From NCBI GenBank assembly GCA_951799445.1, contig OX637295.1:22072001-22136000 (forward strand): a stretch of 64,000 bases of DNA, read 5' to 3'. A program made the translations under genes and the position numbers. The DNA is from Pseudisothecium myosuroides (lineage: Eukaryota; Streptophyta; Bryopsida; Hypnales; Lembophyllaceae). Each line of letters starts with the position of its first letter. The stretch's first letter is position 1. This document shows, piece after piece, positions 11,111 through 23,640 of the stretch. The notes under the pieces are model-generated. The model saw only the letters and a list, made by a program, of their open reading frames with translations, had not been told where the DNA came from and did no database searches.

Positions 11111-11712
11111 GAGTTGAAACGGAAGTTGTGAGAAGCGGATATGAATGTTTGTCGCCCGAGTGTGAAGTGCCGTGGATTTATAGATGAGTCCGTTGGTACT
11201 AAAGAAAGTACTGGAGGGACAGTGCGGAACGCGGATTTGGATTACCCACCATGGCGTGTTTAAAGTGCATTGAATCTCGTGTTTGAATTGTGAATCTGGT
11301 GAGGATTCTGTGTCGATGAGCTGTCATGGGAACGAATCCGTTGACGACAATTGGTGGAGTGCGGCACAAGGACAGACTGGAGTTGCGATGAGGACGACTT
11401 TTGCTTGCGGATTCATGTCGGCTATGACGGGCGAGTTTGCGACGAAGCTACAGTTGTGTCGGGCACGCGCTTGGACTTGAAGTCGGGAAGAAGTCGTCAC
11501 GGGACGAAGAAGAAGCTTAGTTAGGGATTTAGGGTTTAGGGGAGAAAAGCTTGTTCTGGACACAACTTTTGTGGAAAACAGACAAATTTGGGAAAAGGAT
11601 TAACACGGGATAGCTTGAATCTTTTGGGGGGTTTATGGACTTTTTATCTTATATCTTTGTGAGAATATATTATTGATTTCATCGATTTCATTGATTTCAT
11701 CGTTTGAAAGAA

Positions 11713-11806
11713 TATACTACCTCTACTTTTGAAAAAGACCCTTCTTACCTTTTTTAGAAAAAACACAAAGGAAACAGGGGTCTTTTTTAGAAATAGAGGG
11801 AGTATA
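11713..11806. mobile_element. Short MITE, CTCCCTCTATTTCT ends, copy 1
   Basis: The element reads TACTACCTCTACTTTTGAAA at the left and the inverse of TACTCCCTCTATTTCTAAAA at the right, about 94 bp in all. A second copy in opposite orientation is at 58622-58712. The termini resemble Stowaway-type (Tc1/mariner-derived) MITEs flanked by TA, but this is judged only from the end motif. Confidence 0.7.
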
Positions 11807-11842
11807 TATATTATAATTTATGTTGATATCATCAAATTGGTT

Positions 11843-11930
11843 GTAAAGATAGTTCATCTCCTTTAGATTTTGTAAAGATAATTCATCTCCTTTAGATTTT
11901 GTAAAGATAGTTCATCTCCTTTTAATTTGT
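11843..11930. repeat. 29-bp tandem triplication
   Basis: GTAAAGATAGTTCATCTCCT followed by TTAGATTTT repeats at 11843, 11872 and 11901 with only a few changes. Confidence 0.9.
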
Positions 11931-12462
11931 ATAAATGAAAAGATATTTGGATGAAATATTGGTTTGGTCATAACTGAAAGAAAGGACATCCTTTATAGAT
12001 TTAAAAATTGATTGGGTTGAATGGTAGCTCAAGACAACGTAGGATAGAAACTTAGTGAATTTGTTGAAGATTTTGTACTTGCCTTGAAGATTGAATAATC
12101 CTCTCATTCACTAATAAGGATGACTTTATATTAGGACCTACGCCTAATTCCAAATTGATCCAATTTTCAAATATAGAGCCAACTCAAATTAGGTCCAAGT
12201 GAAAAAATTGAATCAATGATACATAACTACCCAATTTTTAGTACTTGGGTTTAATTTTTTGGCACTAAAACACCGCCATATAAGTAATAATGTGATGTAA
12301 AAGAAAATTGGGTCAACTTTCAATATAAAATCTTTAGGCCTAATTGATGGCCCAATTTTAGGATCTAAATACTCCTATTAAGGTAGCAACATCCATAACC
12401 ATCACTGTACCCATAACCATCTCCTATAAAATCTTGGAAAATCTTTGGAAGTGAATAGATGT

Positions 12463-12755
12463 GATTACAAGGATGTACTACATTGAATATTAGACCCTAG
12501 TGTTGGTATTAGGTGCATTTGTAGTCCGCTCTTTAAAAATTTGCAACTTATTCTCACAATATCCAAATAACACATTCGAAAGGGCACAACAATTATTTTT
12601 CTCTTGCTAATAAGATCCTATAATATGATTACAAGGATGTACTACATTGAATATCAGACCCTAGTGTTGGTATTAGGTGCATTTGTAGTCCCCTCTTTAA
12701 AAATTTGCAACTTATTCTCACAATATCCAAATAACACATTCGAAAGGACACAACC
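12463..12755. repeat. 164-bp tandem duplication
   Basis: GATTACAAGGATGTACTACA begins both copies, at 12463 and 12627. About 125 bp are nearly identical. The CACAACAATTATTTTTCTCT segment at the end of copy 1 also recurs at 13127, so a third partial copy exists. Confidence 0.88.
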
Positions 12756-14379
12756 AGCGTTCACAAAACTGGCTAAAATTCGCTCCATTGCTACCTAAAA
12801 TTTTCAGTAGCTAAATGTACATTGGAGAAAATCCTCAAAAAAATTAGATTTTAGCCAAGATTGCAACAACCAATAGAATTTCCAAGCCAATTTGTTGCTT
12901 CCTCCACATTGAAATTAGCATCTATTTTGTCAATTTTGGGTTATAGTACTCCCAATCGTCTTTTACAACTTGCAAAATCCTTCCATTTCTATTTTTTTAA
13001 TGCCACTCAATCTCAAGGTAGCCAAAGTTGATGCATGTTTGTCTTGAAGGTAGCATTTTGCACTAAATTTCCTAAATTAGGTAGCATATTGCACTAAATT
13101 CCATGAACTAGTTCTGGGATCACTGGACACAACAATTATTTTTCTCTTGCTAATAGCCACGATCCTATAAATAATATGTTAGATGTCTATTAATAATAAT
13201 CATGTTCAAAACCCTTAAATTGACGGTTATGGGTCCTACTACGGGTGCTGCTAACTTAGTAGATTTAGGTAGTTTTGAAATGGGGTCACAATTAGACCCT
13301 CATATAAAGTGATCCTGAACTTGCTAAATTGGATGAAAAATGTGAAGTTCCGTACATAAACCTCCAATGTCATCCATCCATTCCACACTTTCAGTCCCCC
13401 CCGACAATTGCACACAGACGAAGGGCCAGAAACGTCACTTGAACCTCACCGGCACTTTACGGATAACCCACTCCAATCGTAATGAATCGACATCCACCAG
13501 CAATTCTCTGCCATTCTCTGGACAAGAATCCCGCACTCAAATTCATAAAAAAAAAATTCAAAAAAAAGTTCAATTCCCTACCCAATTTGCTCATCAATCC
13601 GCGATCAATTCAGTCGGCGAACTACTTCGCATACATCGAATCCCAAGAATTCACTGCATGTGGGTGTGTGAAACAGAAGTGGCGGTGAGCGTGTCGGTGC
13701 CCAATCGTCCTCGAAATCTCTCATGTAAGTGAATTCTGTGAATTTCTCTTGCAAAATTGGTTCGCAGTGCAATTCTGAGTAGGACTTTTAAATTTCACGA
13801 TAGAAGCTGTCTCGGCAATGTCAGTAATCTTGTCAATCTCGGCAATTTGCTGTTTAGAGGATGATTTGATGGTGCATAAGAGTGCCGAAGTTGTGTGATT
13901 CTGGTGGGCAGAGCTCGAGAAACTAACTTGGGACTGGAATGGGTCTGAGGGTGTTGTTTTTAAAAAAGTGGTTGCAGATTTCACGTTTTGAGTTTCTGTG
14001 AAGTGCGTTTTTGATTACTGGTTTGGGTTTTTTCTGGGTTCTTTCAAATGCCTTGTGTATCTTCAGTTGTAAAGCGTAGAATGTAATTGGAAAACGTTAG
14101 AAAATTGTTCGAAATCACGTCGAGCTAGAGAGTTGGATCGTTCGGAAAGGTCGTTCTTCGTGATTGTGATCTGAGATTTTAACAGAGAAATCGAAAGAAA
14201 AAACACTTCATAGATCCAATTTTATAGTGCAACTTATGGAATTTCACAGTGAGTGTGGAATAGAGCCCGAAATTCAGTGATTCATTCAAATGCACAAATC
14301 GATTGATAGATTTACGGTACAGTGAGTGACTCCTGAACTTTCTCCACAGCCGTTTGTCAACTTTTGTTTGTTACAGAGG

Positions 14380-15318
14380 ATGTTATAACTCACGATTCGG
14401 TGTCAGTGCAGCTCCAAATTGCCCAATTTTCCAAGCATAAGCGTTAGTCAAGCTTGGTCTGAAGCTCTGTCAACACGAATTGTTCACAGTTCGAATGCCA
14501 ACTTTGTTCGTTCCGACGTATACCGTCAATTTCATAAACTGCCGGAATTCCAATCCTTTGCCACTTCTCGGGGTGCGCAGCCCGAACCGTAATTCTACAT
14601 ATTATACTTGATTTCCTTGAGAGTTTTGTGCAGACGAATGTCACAATGTCTAGCTCCCAGAATCAAGCTTTTTACTTACCGAAATTGACGATGGATGTGA
14701 TAGCTCACGATTGGGATTCGCACAGGTCGCCATGGCCGAAACCTCTCTAAATTGACCGAATCTCCAAGTAATTGCGGTAGGCAAGCTTGGGGTGTGGCGG
14801 TTTCCAGACGAATTTGTCCACATGTTAATTATCAACATTTGTATGTTCCTAGAGATGTGATAATTCATAAAATCGATTTTAGTCCAGCTTGCTATGACGA
14901 AACTTTCTCAAGAATCAACCAAAGCTTCAAGCAATTGCGGTAGGCAAGCTTGAGGTGTAGCTGTCTCTACACAAATTGTCCACAGTTCGATTATCAACTA
15001 TTCCTAAGGATGTGATAGTTCACGATTCGGTATTAGTGCGGGTGGCCATGGCATAAAACTATCCGAGTCAACTGAAGCTCTAAGCAAAAGTATTAGGCAA
15101 GCTTGGGGTGTAGTTGTTTCCTGACCAATTGTTCGCAATTCAATTATCAACTTTTGTACACATGGTACAGCGGATGTGATCTACTTCGTGATCAATTACC
15201 CGGTTCTTAGTGCAGATCGCCATGACAGAACCATCTCCAAATCGACCGAATCGCCAAGCAAATGTAGTAAACAAGCTTATGTTGTAGCCAATTCGACACA
15301 AATTAGAACCATCCAGCC
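14380..15318. repeat. ~155-165-bp diverged tandem repeat upstream of PEX11
   Basis: Units anchored on GGATGTGATAGTTCACGATT start at about 14380, 14695, 14855, 15010 and 15174; the 14380-14695 interval probably holds two worn units. Each carries GCCATGGC-like and GGCAAGCTTGGGGTGTAG motifs and a TGTCCACAGTTCGATTATCA tail. The last unit ends at the PEX11 start codon. A good donor CAT|GTAAGT at 13726 and acceptor-like AAATTAG at 15302 would make the array a 5'-leader intron; that is inference. Confidence 0.8.
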
Positions 15319-16761
15319 ATGGAGAGGAAGAAAGACGTTCTGGACAAGTTGGTGCTCTTTCTAGCGAAGCGAGACGGCATCGACAAGCTGGTGAAGACTT
15401 TGCAGTACGCGGGGAAGTTGGGTCATTACAGAGTGGGAGCCACGAATCCTGAGCTCGCGGATCGCTGCAAGAAGCTGGAAGTGGCGGCAGGGTTGAGCAG
15501 GAAAGCGTTTCGCACAGGAAGATTCTTGACGGGGTTCAATGACTTGCGCACCACACAGTTCTCCGACCACAAGCAACAGGTCAGTTAATCCTAAACCCTA
15601 AACCCCAACACCGATAGCAAGCTCCAGGTCGTATCAGGGTTTGCCTAGGCTGATATAGCTAACAATGGTAAACATTGTATAAGATATAGAGGTACCTCAT
15701 TGCGACACCCGCCGAAATACGAAACCCCAAAACCTTACACAAGAAGTACAAATCGGTTACAAGTCTACATCAAACCTCTCACCATCAAAACTCATCTCTC
15801 TTTTCTACCACCTTCAAACCCTGACAGCTTTCACATACAACATCCAAATAACACAATCTTAGGTACATCAGATTCCTCTTCAATCCGCCGCCGACATCAC
15901 CCTAAAACCAAACCCAAAACTCCAACAACAAAAAGTCAATTCACTCTCCCAAGTACAAACCACTCCCCACCACCTCACAGTCAAAACTCATCTCTCTTTT
16001 GCACCAACTTCAAACCCTGATATCTTTCGCGTACAACATCCAAGCATCACAATCTTAGACCCATTGGATTCCTCTCCAAATCCCAACCCTAAAACTAAAC
16101 CCAAAACTTGAGCAAGAAAAACTCTCTTCAACCTTGACCATCCCCCGTGTTTCCATCCAGTATTCAAATAACACAACCTTGGATCTACTGGATTCCTCTT
16201 CACTTCCGTTATCAAGAACATCCTCCAATCACCCACTAACATGACCATCACCCTCGTTTGATGCAGGTGCTCTCCATCCTGGGCTATGGCGGGGAGATGG
16301 TGTACTGGTTCTTCGACCACATTCTCTGGCTCTCCCGCGTGGGCGTGCTCCCCAGCCACCTCGCCAACCGGATGTGCTTCATCTCAGCCTTCGGGGAAGC
16401 ATTCAGCTACGTCTTCTTCATCACGTCCGACCTCATGCTGCTCCGCCAAGGGTTGCAAGTCGAGGTTCAATTGAAACAAACCCTGCAGGAGCTTCGAGAG
16501 CTTCAGGAGCTTCACGAGTTTCAGGAGTTTGATGAGGATTTGGTTTTGAAGAAGAAAGTGCAGGAGCTTGTGTCCCGCATTTCGGCTGTGAGGATGGAGC
16601 GAGTGATGTGCGTGATGTCGATCGTAGCGAATGTTTCGGATTTGGTGATTGCCATGGCGGATGTGGAGCCGAGGTCGGTGGCTGCAAATCCTGTGGTGTT
16701 GGGGGTGAGTGGATTGGCGTCGGCGTGGTCGGGGTGGTACAGGAATTGGCCGGGTTCGTAG
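15319..16761 (+). CDS. PEX11: Peroxin-11 family protein
   Basis: PEX11 proteins are peroxisomal membrane proteins that tubulate and divide peroxisomes. Exon 1 is 15319-15579 (CAG|GTCAGT donor) and exon 2 is 16267-16761 (TGATGCAG acceptor), phase 0, giving about 251 residues, the usual size. The N-terminus MERKKDVLDKLVLFLAKRDG, then KLVKTLQYAGKLGHY and LSRKAFRTGRFLTGFND, is the conserved PEX11 amphipathic region. Exon 2 begins LSILGYGGEMVYWFFDHILW and includes two hydrophobic helices. A Glu/Leu-rich loop (LQELRELQELHEFQEFDED) lies between them, and the tail is WSGWYRNWPGS. The ATG was chosen because the family N-terminus begins there. Intron 1 contains CTAAACCCTAAACCCC (telo-box-like, 15592) and three imperfect copies of a segment with AACTCATCTCTCTTTT/ACACAATCTTAG (about 15787, 15981, 16150). 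Confidence 0.93.
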
Positions 16762-17926
16762 GTCGATTGTCATGCTAGTGAAATTTTTATAAGTTTTATA
16801 TACTTGTTAATGAAAGAGAATTCCAACGCACCAAAGGAGGCGTGATTTGGATGCTGTATACGAAAGTTATGAAGGGTCAAAGTTTCATATGCAGATGTTT
16901 TAGAACTATTTTCTTACTGTAATTAAGCAAGTCATGACTTTCTCCACAATAAATGGCATCATATTACGTTGGGATGAGTGGCTGGTATAAGAATTGGTCC
17001 ATTTCTTAGGGGTACAACTGTAGGACACCCGAATTGCCACTTTGCTATACTTGTCAAGTTGTATATAAATTGCATATATCCTTGTTGGCAAATGAAAAGA
17101 GGTGTTATTTGGAAATTGTATGCAAAAATTATGAAGGGTCAGTGTTACGAAGGTAGTTGCTGTGAAGGCTAGGTCACACTAGCACAAACTGCTTTCGAGA
17201 ACATAGAGCTTGCAAGAAAACAAGTGGATATTCAATGCACTGAAGATCTTATTTGATACAGTAGTGTGAATTTAGTCCTGTTACCAAAAGCTTGAAGTCA
17301 ATTTATTCAATTTGAAGTTTGTTTTTGACCAGATTTTTTTTGCAATTGAATGGAGATCAGAGTTTTCGCATATCTATTTCAGCTTGTTGCCGAATCGACA
17401 ATAATAGTTGATTACTCTTTCAGGCAAATTTGCAGTGTCCAGATCCAGTCCGGACAAATTTTGATCCAACGAAACTCGTCCCAAAGTATGAGAGACTTCA
17501 ATTTTCATTCCCCAAACTGCCCCAATTTTTGAAGCACTAACTCTGAACCCCTTAATGTGAATCTTTCCCTGCGAGTTTTTTAGACTTTTGTTTTACCAAG
17601 CTTTCGAATTTCAACATCCTTTGAGAATCACAGATTGATCACAATATCTCCATCTTGCATCCACAAGGAACGAAACGATAAAATACGAAGAATATTAGCA
17701 AGAGAAATCACAGAACCACTTCTACTTCGTGAAGTGGCTGAGGAATGAATTGATTACAAATTGGTAACCAAGTCGGCTACAATATGGTACAAGAGTTCCG
17801 AGAGCAGAGATAGAAGAATCTCTACTGACATGGAGCAATCATTCAATCAAATCAGGACTAAATAATAATGTTCAAATGGGTGAGGAATCTGATATCTCAG
17901 GAGCTCTCGAACCGGAAAACGTTATA
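16762..17926. other. Convergent spacer PEX11/GH30
   Basis: The PEX11 and GH30 3' ends face each other here. A diverged repeat with TATGAAGGGTCA occurs at about 16869 and 17130. No gene is recognised; both 3' UTRs presumably lie here. Confidence 0.5.
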
Positions 17927-20900
17927 TCATAAGGCTTTCTCAAATACCTCAACGGTGTCACTCTCCAGAGGTGAAATCACCAGCGTGGTGACCGACTTGG
18001 CCACGGACCGAATCTCCAAAACAGGCGTCTCGAAATTCAACACCGGAAGCTCACTGTGATTCTCACTCCTCGAAGTCCTGAATGGGGCTGCTTGAATTCG
18101 GGAGCCTCGCAGACGAGGAGCTATCACGGAAAGATCGTACTCCACGTCTTTAGGTCTGTTGGAAGAGTTGGTCAAAACCACAACCAGAACGAAATCGAAA
18201 TCAAAATCAACAAAACCAAACATCAAAATCTACACTAGCAAATATTAAAATCAACACTAGCAAATATCAAAATCAACAAAGCAAACATAAAATTAATAAA
18301 ATCAAATACCAAATCAACAAAGCAAACATCAAAAGTAACAGAACCAAAAAACCAAAAACCATAAGCAACAAAAGCAAATAACAATAGCAACAATAGCAAA
18401 TATCAAAAGCAACAACAGCAAATATCAACATCAACGAATACAAAAAATCAGCAAAATCAGCAAAAAAAAAAGCATCAAAACAAAAATCAGAAAAAAGCAA
18501 CATATCAGCAAAAATGAGCAAAAATCAATATTACATCAAAAACGAAATCAGCAAAAACAGCAACAACGACAACACACAAAATCACCACCTACCTGTCGGA
18601 AGTATTAGTAAGAATCACAACCACGGTTGTCCCCATTGGATCCACTGCAGTGACGAGAAAGTCCCGTAACCCCTGGTTACTGTAAACTTTAAACCCTTGT
18701 CGAATCCACCGGGAGAAATGCATCAGCACGTAATACTGCTTCTTCAGTTCGACGGCGATGGGGGAGGGTCCGCCGTAGACGAGTGGAGCATGCAAGAGGC
18801 CCCAGAAGGAACCGGGCGCTTCCAGCGCTTGCCAGTAGCACCAGGCGGACGGGTGGAGATCGTTGATGTCCAGAGTGATGTGCCGAGCCACGCCCAAAGC
18901 CACGTCGTGTTCGTCGCCGTTATAGTTGAGGGGACCGTATTCGGACATCCACAGTTTCTTGTTTTTGGCCAACACGTTTCTGTTAACCTGAAAAAGAAAT
19001 GGTGCAAGAGGTTGTAAAACTGTTCGAAATGTGCTTATAATTGGGTGCTCACACTAACCGTCTTGAAAGGAGATGGGGAAATATTGTCTCAATTACTAAA
19101 TTTAAAGAAGAATCGAACAAGGTATCGAACAAGGAACAAGGTGGTTCCATTTTCTAGCATCTTCTTTCTTTAGGACAAAATCTCTCAACCAACCAACTAT
19201 TAAGGTAAGTATTAATACCTAATTGCGACCTATCACAATGCATACCCATCTTCATTTTAGAACCTAAATCTAGAGTTATCATTCTTCTCTTACTCATGTG
19301 TCACAAACTCTTAAGACAGGAATGGAACTCTCTATCAACCACAATGCAAGCACAGTGCACCCTCTCTAATAACATTGCCCTCAGGGGGGAAATTGGGATT
19401 CTTAATGCACTCTGTTATACGTTCACAACTAGATAATTATGTGGAAGTGCCCAATCAGATGTACACACAGCATGATAGATTCTGAGGATACACAAGGAAT
19501 GAAAAATTATAGAGTGCATTGGTGAGAGTTAAGTGAATAGTGAAAAGTATGGGTGGTCAATACTTCTCTAGAATGCTCTGTACAAGTTTGAAATGTAATT
19601 TCAAGATATAATCCATTTTGCAGTTTCAAGAGGCTGAGATTCAGGTGGAACTTACTTCTTTGCGTTTGGCATCGTCTTCTCGGTTGACAAAGAAGATGTA
19701 CGTGTGGGCATTGAATTGGTCGATAGCATTTGTGGATTCTTCACTAATTCCACGCATGGCTCGGATCGTGTTGATTGTCCAGGCATCGAAGGCGCTAAGA
19801 GCTGTTGTTAAATCCTTCTTGGCCAGAGACTTTTTCACTATTGGGATCAACTGGAATACAAATCACAACATGGTTATCCATAACAACAGTCGTCCCATGT
19901 GACCTACTCCAAACAACTGAAAGAAACATGAGACCCAATTTGAGCGTCCATTCTTTAGAGCTTGACAAAGCAACTTTCTAGTATATGCAAGGCATTGTGT
20001 ATACCAGACATATAAAAGACGTTTAGATGATAAACCTTGTCCATAGACTTGGTGGAGAAGTTGCAGCCTTCCTGTTGAGCTTTGTTCCGGTCAATATACC
20101 ACCATCCTTCACAGGGCTCGTTAAACGGTGCCAGTGAATCGAAATGCAACCCCCACTCCTTATACTTGAGCACCACTTCCGTCAGGTAATCAGCGAAAGC
20201 CTCATAATATTTCGGGTTCAGATTGTCTTCACCCGACCTCCAGTTTCCTGTGACCAATCAATCTCAGCATTGTTCGTAAGTGCTTCGAGTTTGTTCTCCA
20301 GACATGCCCAAGCAAAGGGCGTTACCACATTATGGCAGGGGCAAGCAACAACACTTCCAACAAGCCCGATCTAAATGATATGAATAGAAAACAAAAGTTC
20401 TTCTTTCTCCCCATACAAGCACTTCCCCGCAATAGCGCCTGAAAGAAAAACTCTTGATTCTTCATTCACATGCCATCTCTCGTGTACCAAGAAGCATGTG
20501 TCAATGCGAAAAGAGACTTCGATAACCATTCTTGCCATTCCTTTTAGTGTGGTATTCACTCACTCCAATAGAGAGATGACAAGCTTCATTACCTTTTCAC
20601 TAATGTGTTAAGGCCTCTAATACAGTAGAACTCATGGAGCAAACTCACTTAGCCTAGGTCAAATTCATTAAAAAGCTACGTCCTCCGTCCTGAACCAAGT
20701 GTCCACAGAGTTGATAGCAATTTCATTGATCATATTGTGAAAACCACAAACTCAGAAGGGTCCAAATTTTTATATAACCAGAATCAATGAAGAATATTTC
20801 ACGTGTTCATTACAACTAAATAAAATTGGACAGAAAAAAGTCTCCATATGACCTACTTAAAACAACCTAAAAAAACATGAGGATACTTATTTCGGGACGG

Positions 20901-22941
20901 AGGGAGTATGATTCTCACCTGTGACGGAACCACTGTAAGTCATCCAATGGGGTGGGGAATTATTGAAAGCCTCAAAGATATTTGCACCCTTGTCACGAGC
21001 AGCAAACAAGACGGCTCTCTGCCGTTTATCTGCTGTCCAATCGTAAGGCTCATTCGGACCCGACTTGAAACCAGGCACGTCTCCGAAGGGCCGCAGATTT
21101 TTGTCAAACGTGAGGTTGGCACCCCCGCCGATGTTGTAACGCACAATGTTCATACCAAGCCCTTTCCGAGCATCAAAAAGTAAGTCCACCACATAGTCAA
21201 AATCTTCTTTTGGTAATCCACCTACAAAATTAGCCCACCTGCACACATTTGCGTCACTCGAAGGACCTTTCAATCCAACATCCTGGGTATATTAAATTTC
21301 ACAAGCTTTGACTAGTATTTAAATTTTTAATTACGTATATCGTGCTTGTTCTTATTAGCGTTCCTATTGGGCATGGCACACAACAGAGATCCTCACACCT
21401 TGGGGCCCATCTTCAAATCAGAGGATCCAAGACGCTCCCATCGTGTGACATGCTATTACATCTTGAATTTGAGAATTTTAAAGATGGAAGTCCAGACATC
21501 AATCACTTCAATAGCCTCTTGACAGCGACTACCAATTTGATACTTGTGAGCAAGCAGAAGTAGCATGCTGTTGCACAGCATATTGATTGAATCCATTTTG
21601 AATGTATTCTGCTATTTCATATGAATAGTGAGATGTGTGCACTAATGGAACAACTTCAGAAACCTATACAGAAATCTTTGCGTAGGAGTAGAAGCGGAGA
21701 ATCTCTTACCAGCAGAGTGAGGTACCCCAACCATCCCATATCACATGCACGTCTTGAAAATCTTTCGGAACTTCTATAAACTCCTCCTGGTACATTCCCA
21801 ACCACAAATACGTGTCAACCCGAATATTAGACATTCAAAACGATTTACTACAAAATACTACGTATAATCCAGATTGCACAGTTCCATCCAGCGAAGCTAA
21901 ACAGAGGAAGCCATGTTTCTCAGTATTCACATCGACCCAATACGAAAAATCTTTTTGCTACATAACATTACATTATGGAAAATCTATGCACAGCACACTC
22001 TGAATCAGCGTGAACAGGAATTCCTAGACGTTGCAAATCTGATCTCTATTTGAACAAATGAGAGCTATTCAAGCCAACGCACAATTCACTTCACATGTGA
22101 GAGTATGTCAGCGCTTTAAGTATTACTTAATTTACTCTGAATTTCTATGACTGTTCTAAATAGCTCTTACTTAGCACTTCCGTAAAAACTGTTAAGGTGG
22201 AAGTGCCAAAACCAACCTGAACCATGAACCAATCTTGAAAATATGTAGGTACAATAAGTCCAAAATGTTCTGGCGCACATCGTGAAGTTGAGTTTCAAAA
22301 GTTCAAGTATATTCAAACAAATTCAGAAACGATTTTTATTTTTATTTTTAAGATTCTTGATTTTCAATTGCCATTGTGTTGATTCCCAATCAGAGTATGC
22401 TGAATTGCTTAAGAGGATGGTAATAGGCACTTCCACCTTGTGTGTTAAGTACGAATTTTTGCATAGAATGAAAGGCCCTTAGAATTAGTACCTTTGCAGG
22501 AATGCTCGGCCACGCTGCAATCCAAGCAAAAAAGCTTTTAACCTGCCCAAGCAGTCCCTTCTTCTCCACTTTGATCACTTTCTCCTCTTCCACCTCCTTC
22601 AACACATTTTTTTCCCCTTCTTCCGGGATACCAACCTCCGCCTCCTCCGTCTCCGTCTCAGCTGGCGCAGGTTGCTGAGCAGGTTTCAAAGCAAAAACCC
22701 TAGTAGTGTAATTCCTTCTCTGCACCCGACTATCCTCCCTGGGCACAACAAATTGTTTCAAACATTGGCTTCCACCCAGTCTTGGAACCATTCGGTATGT
22801 GCACCTCGTCTCTCCAATTGCCGGAAGAGAATTCGGTAACCTACAAACCATGCCATTGCATCCCACGCCGCTGTGGTCCACCCACATTGCACTGGAATCG
22901 CTTTGCCTTGCGGCAGCAATGTGAAGGTGACATGCAGCCAT
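17927..22941 (-). CDS. GH30-family glycosidase, endo-beta-1,6-galactanase-like
   Basis: Enzymes of this type cleave beta-1,6-linked galactose side chains such as those of arabinogalactan proteins. Exons in transcript order: 22492-22941, 21710-21786, 20919-21238, 20036-20247, 19656-19850, 18593-18987, 17927-18155. All junctions are GT-AG and in frame; total 625 residues. The GH30 domain starts near residue 155 (WDGWGTSLCWWANFVGGLP). MNIVRYNIGGGAN and FEAFNNSPPHWMTYSG follow. The likely acid/base is Glu326 in APFNEPCEGWW and the nucleophile Glu434 in LWMSEYGPL. The C-terminus is a beta-sandwich-like tail. The first 150 residues precede the domain: no clear signal peptide, Arg/Ser-rich start (MAACHLHIAAARQSDSS), then an acidic Glu-rich stretch (EEAEVGIPEEGEKNVLKEVE) and a Trp-containing hydrophobic patch. 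Such an N-terminus looks more like a plastid transit region than a secretion signal. The enzyme class is confident; its exact substrate is not. Confidence 0.88.
20677..20908. mobile_element. MITE with CTCCCTCCGTCCC ends in GH30 intron 3
   Basis: The left end reads TACGTCCTCCGTCCTGAAC and the right end is the inverse of TACTCCCTCCGTCCCGAAAT, spanning 232 bp. The element ends only about 10 bp from the splice donor of GH30 exon 3. The same terminal motif flanks 60855-61429. No coding capacity is seen. Confidence 0.78.
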
Positions 22942-23056
22942 GATGTCTAAGCTTCTGTAGCAAAAAATAAAATAAAAATGAATCTCAATGACAACTGTAA
23001 ACCTTGAAAATCTTGTAAATCCTGAAAATGTTGTGAATCCTATACTCTTGCTGTTT

Positions 23057-23640
23057 CAAACATTCTGACCTAAATCACAGACCTACCGGCAATACGAAAT
23101 TCTCTTTTCTCTCAAGAAATTCGGTTACATGCATATGCAATTCCGTCGCATTACCATACCTGAAACTTTCGTGGAATTCGCTCAATTCTCACCACGAATT
23201 CAATTTTTTCGGGATCCCTTCTCGTCACCAGCTGTGATAAGAGAAAAATTAAATCAAAGACTATCACAGACTGCGTCTTATGTCGAAATTGTAACACTAT
23301 AACTGAAATTCAGCGCAGAATCTCAAACGCAACATTCACATTACAAATCAAACATTCTAACCTAAATCACAGAACTACATGCCTAAACGGAATTCAGTTC
23401 CCTCTCGTAATTCAGTTACATATGCAAATATAATTGCAATTGGTTCACATTACCATACCTGAAAGTTTTCGTGGAATTCGATCAAAACTCGCCAAGAATT
23501 GAAATTCTTGGGGTGCCTCCTCGTCACGAGCTGCGATAACAGAAAAAACTCAATCAAAAACTATTAAAGACCGCATGATAAGTCGAAATTGTGACACCGT
23601 AACTGTAATTCATCGCAAAATCCTACTGAAAAAACAATCC
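23057..23640. repeat. ~290-bp tandem duplication upstream of GH30
   Basis: Copies run from CAAACATTCTGACCTAAATC (23057) and CAAACATTCTAACCTAAATC (23348). Both contain ACCATACCTGAAA, TTTTCGTGGAATTCG and CTCGTCAC.AGCTG.GATAA in order. The pair lies 120-700 bp upstream of the GH30 start codon, so it probably forms part of its promoter or leader. Confidence 0.82.

Larger units (their letters stand above)
11111..13366. other. Intergenic with small repeats
   Basis: No gene is recognised. A telo-box-like GGGATTTAGGGTTTAGGGG lies at about 11524. A MITE is at 11713-11806, a 29-bp triplication at 11843-11930 and a 164-bp duplication at 12463-12755; the rest is AT-rich. Confidence 0.6.

Noticed and set aside
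15590..15606. Possible interstitial telomere (CCCTAAA repeats)
   Set aside because: Only two units; consistent with a telo-box, not with a telomeric array.
15700..16020. 106-codon frame in PEX11 intron 1
   Set aside because: Composition is Pro/Ser/Thr-biased from CT-rich repeats; PEX11 exons join cleanly across it.
18273..18521. Minus-strand frame rich in Phe/Leu/Tyr
   Set aside because: Low-complexity AT-rich intron of the GH30 gene.
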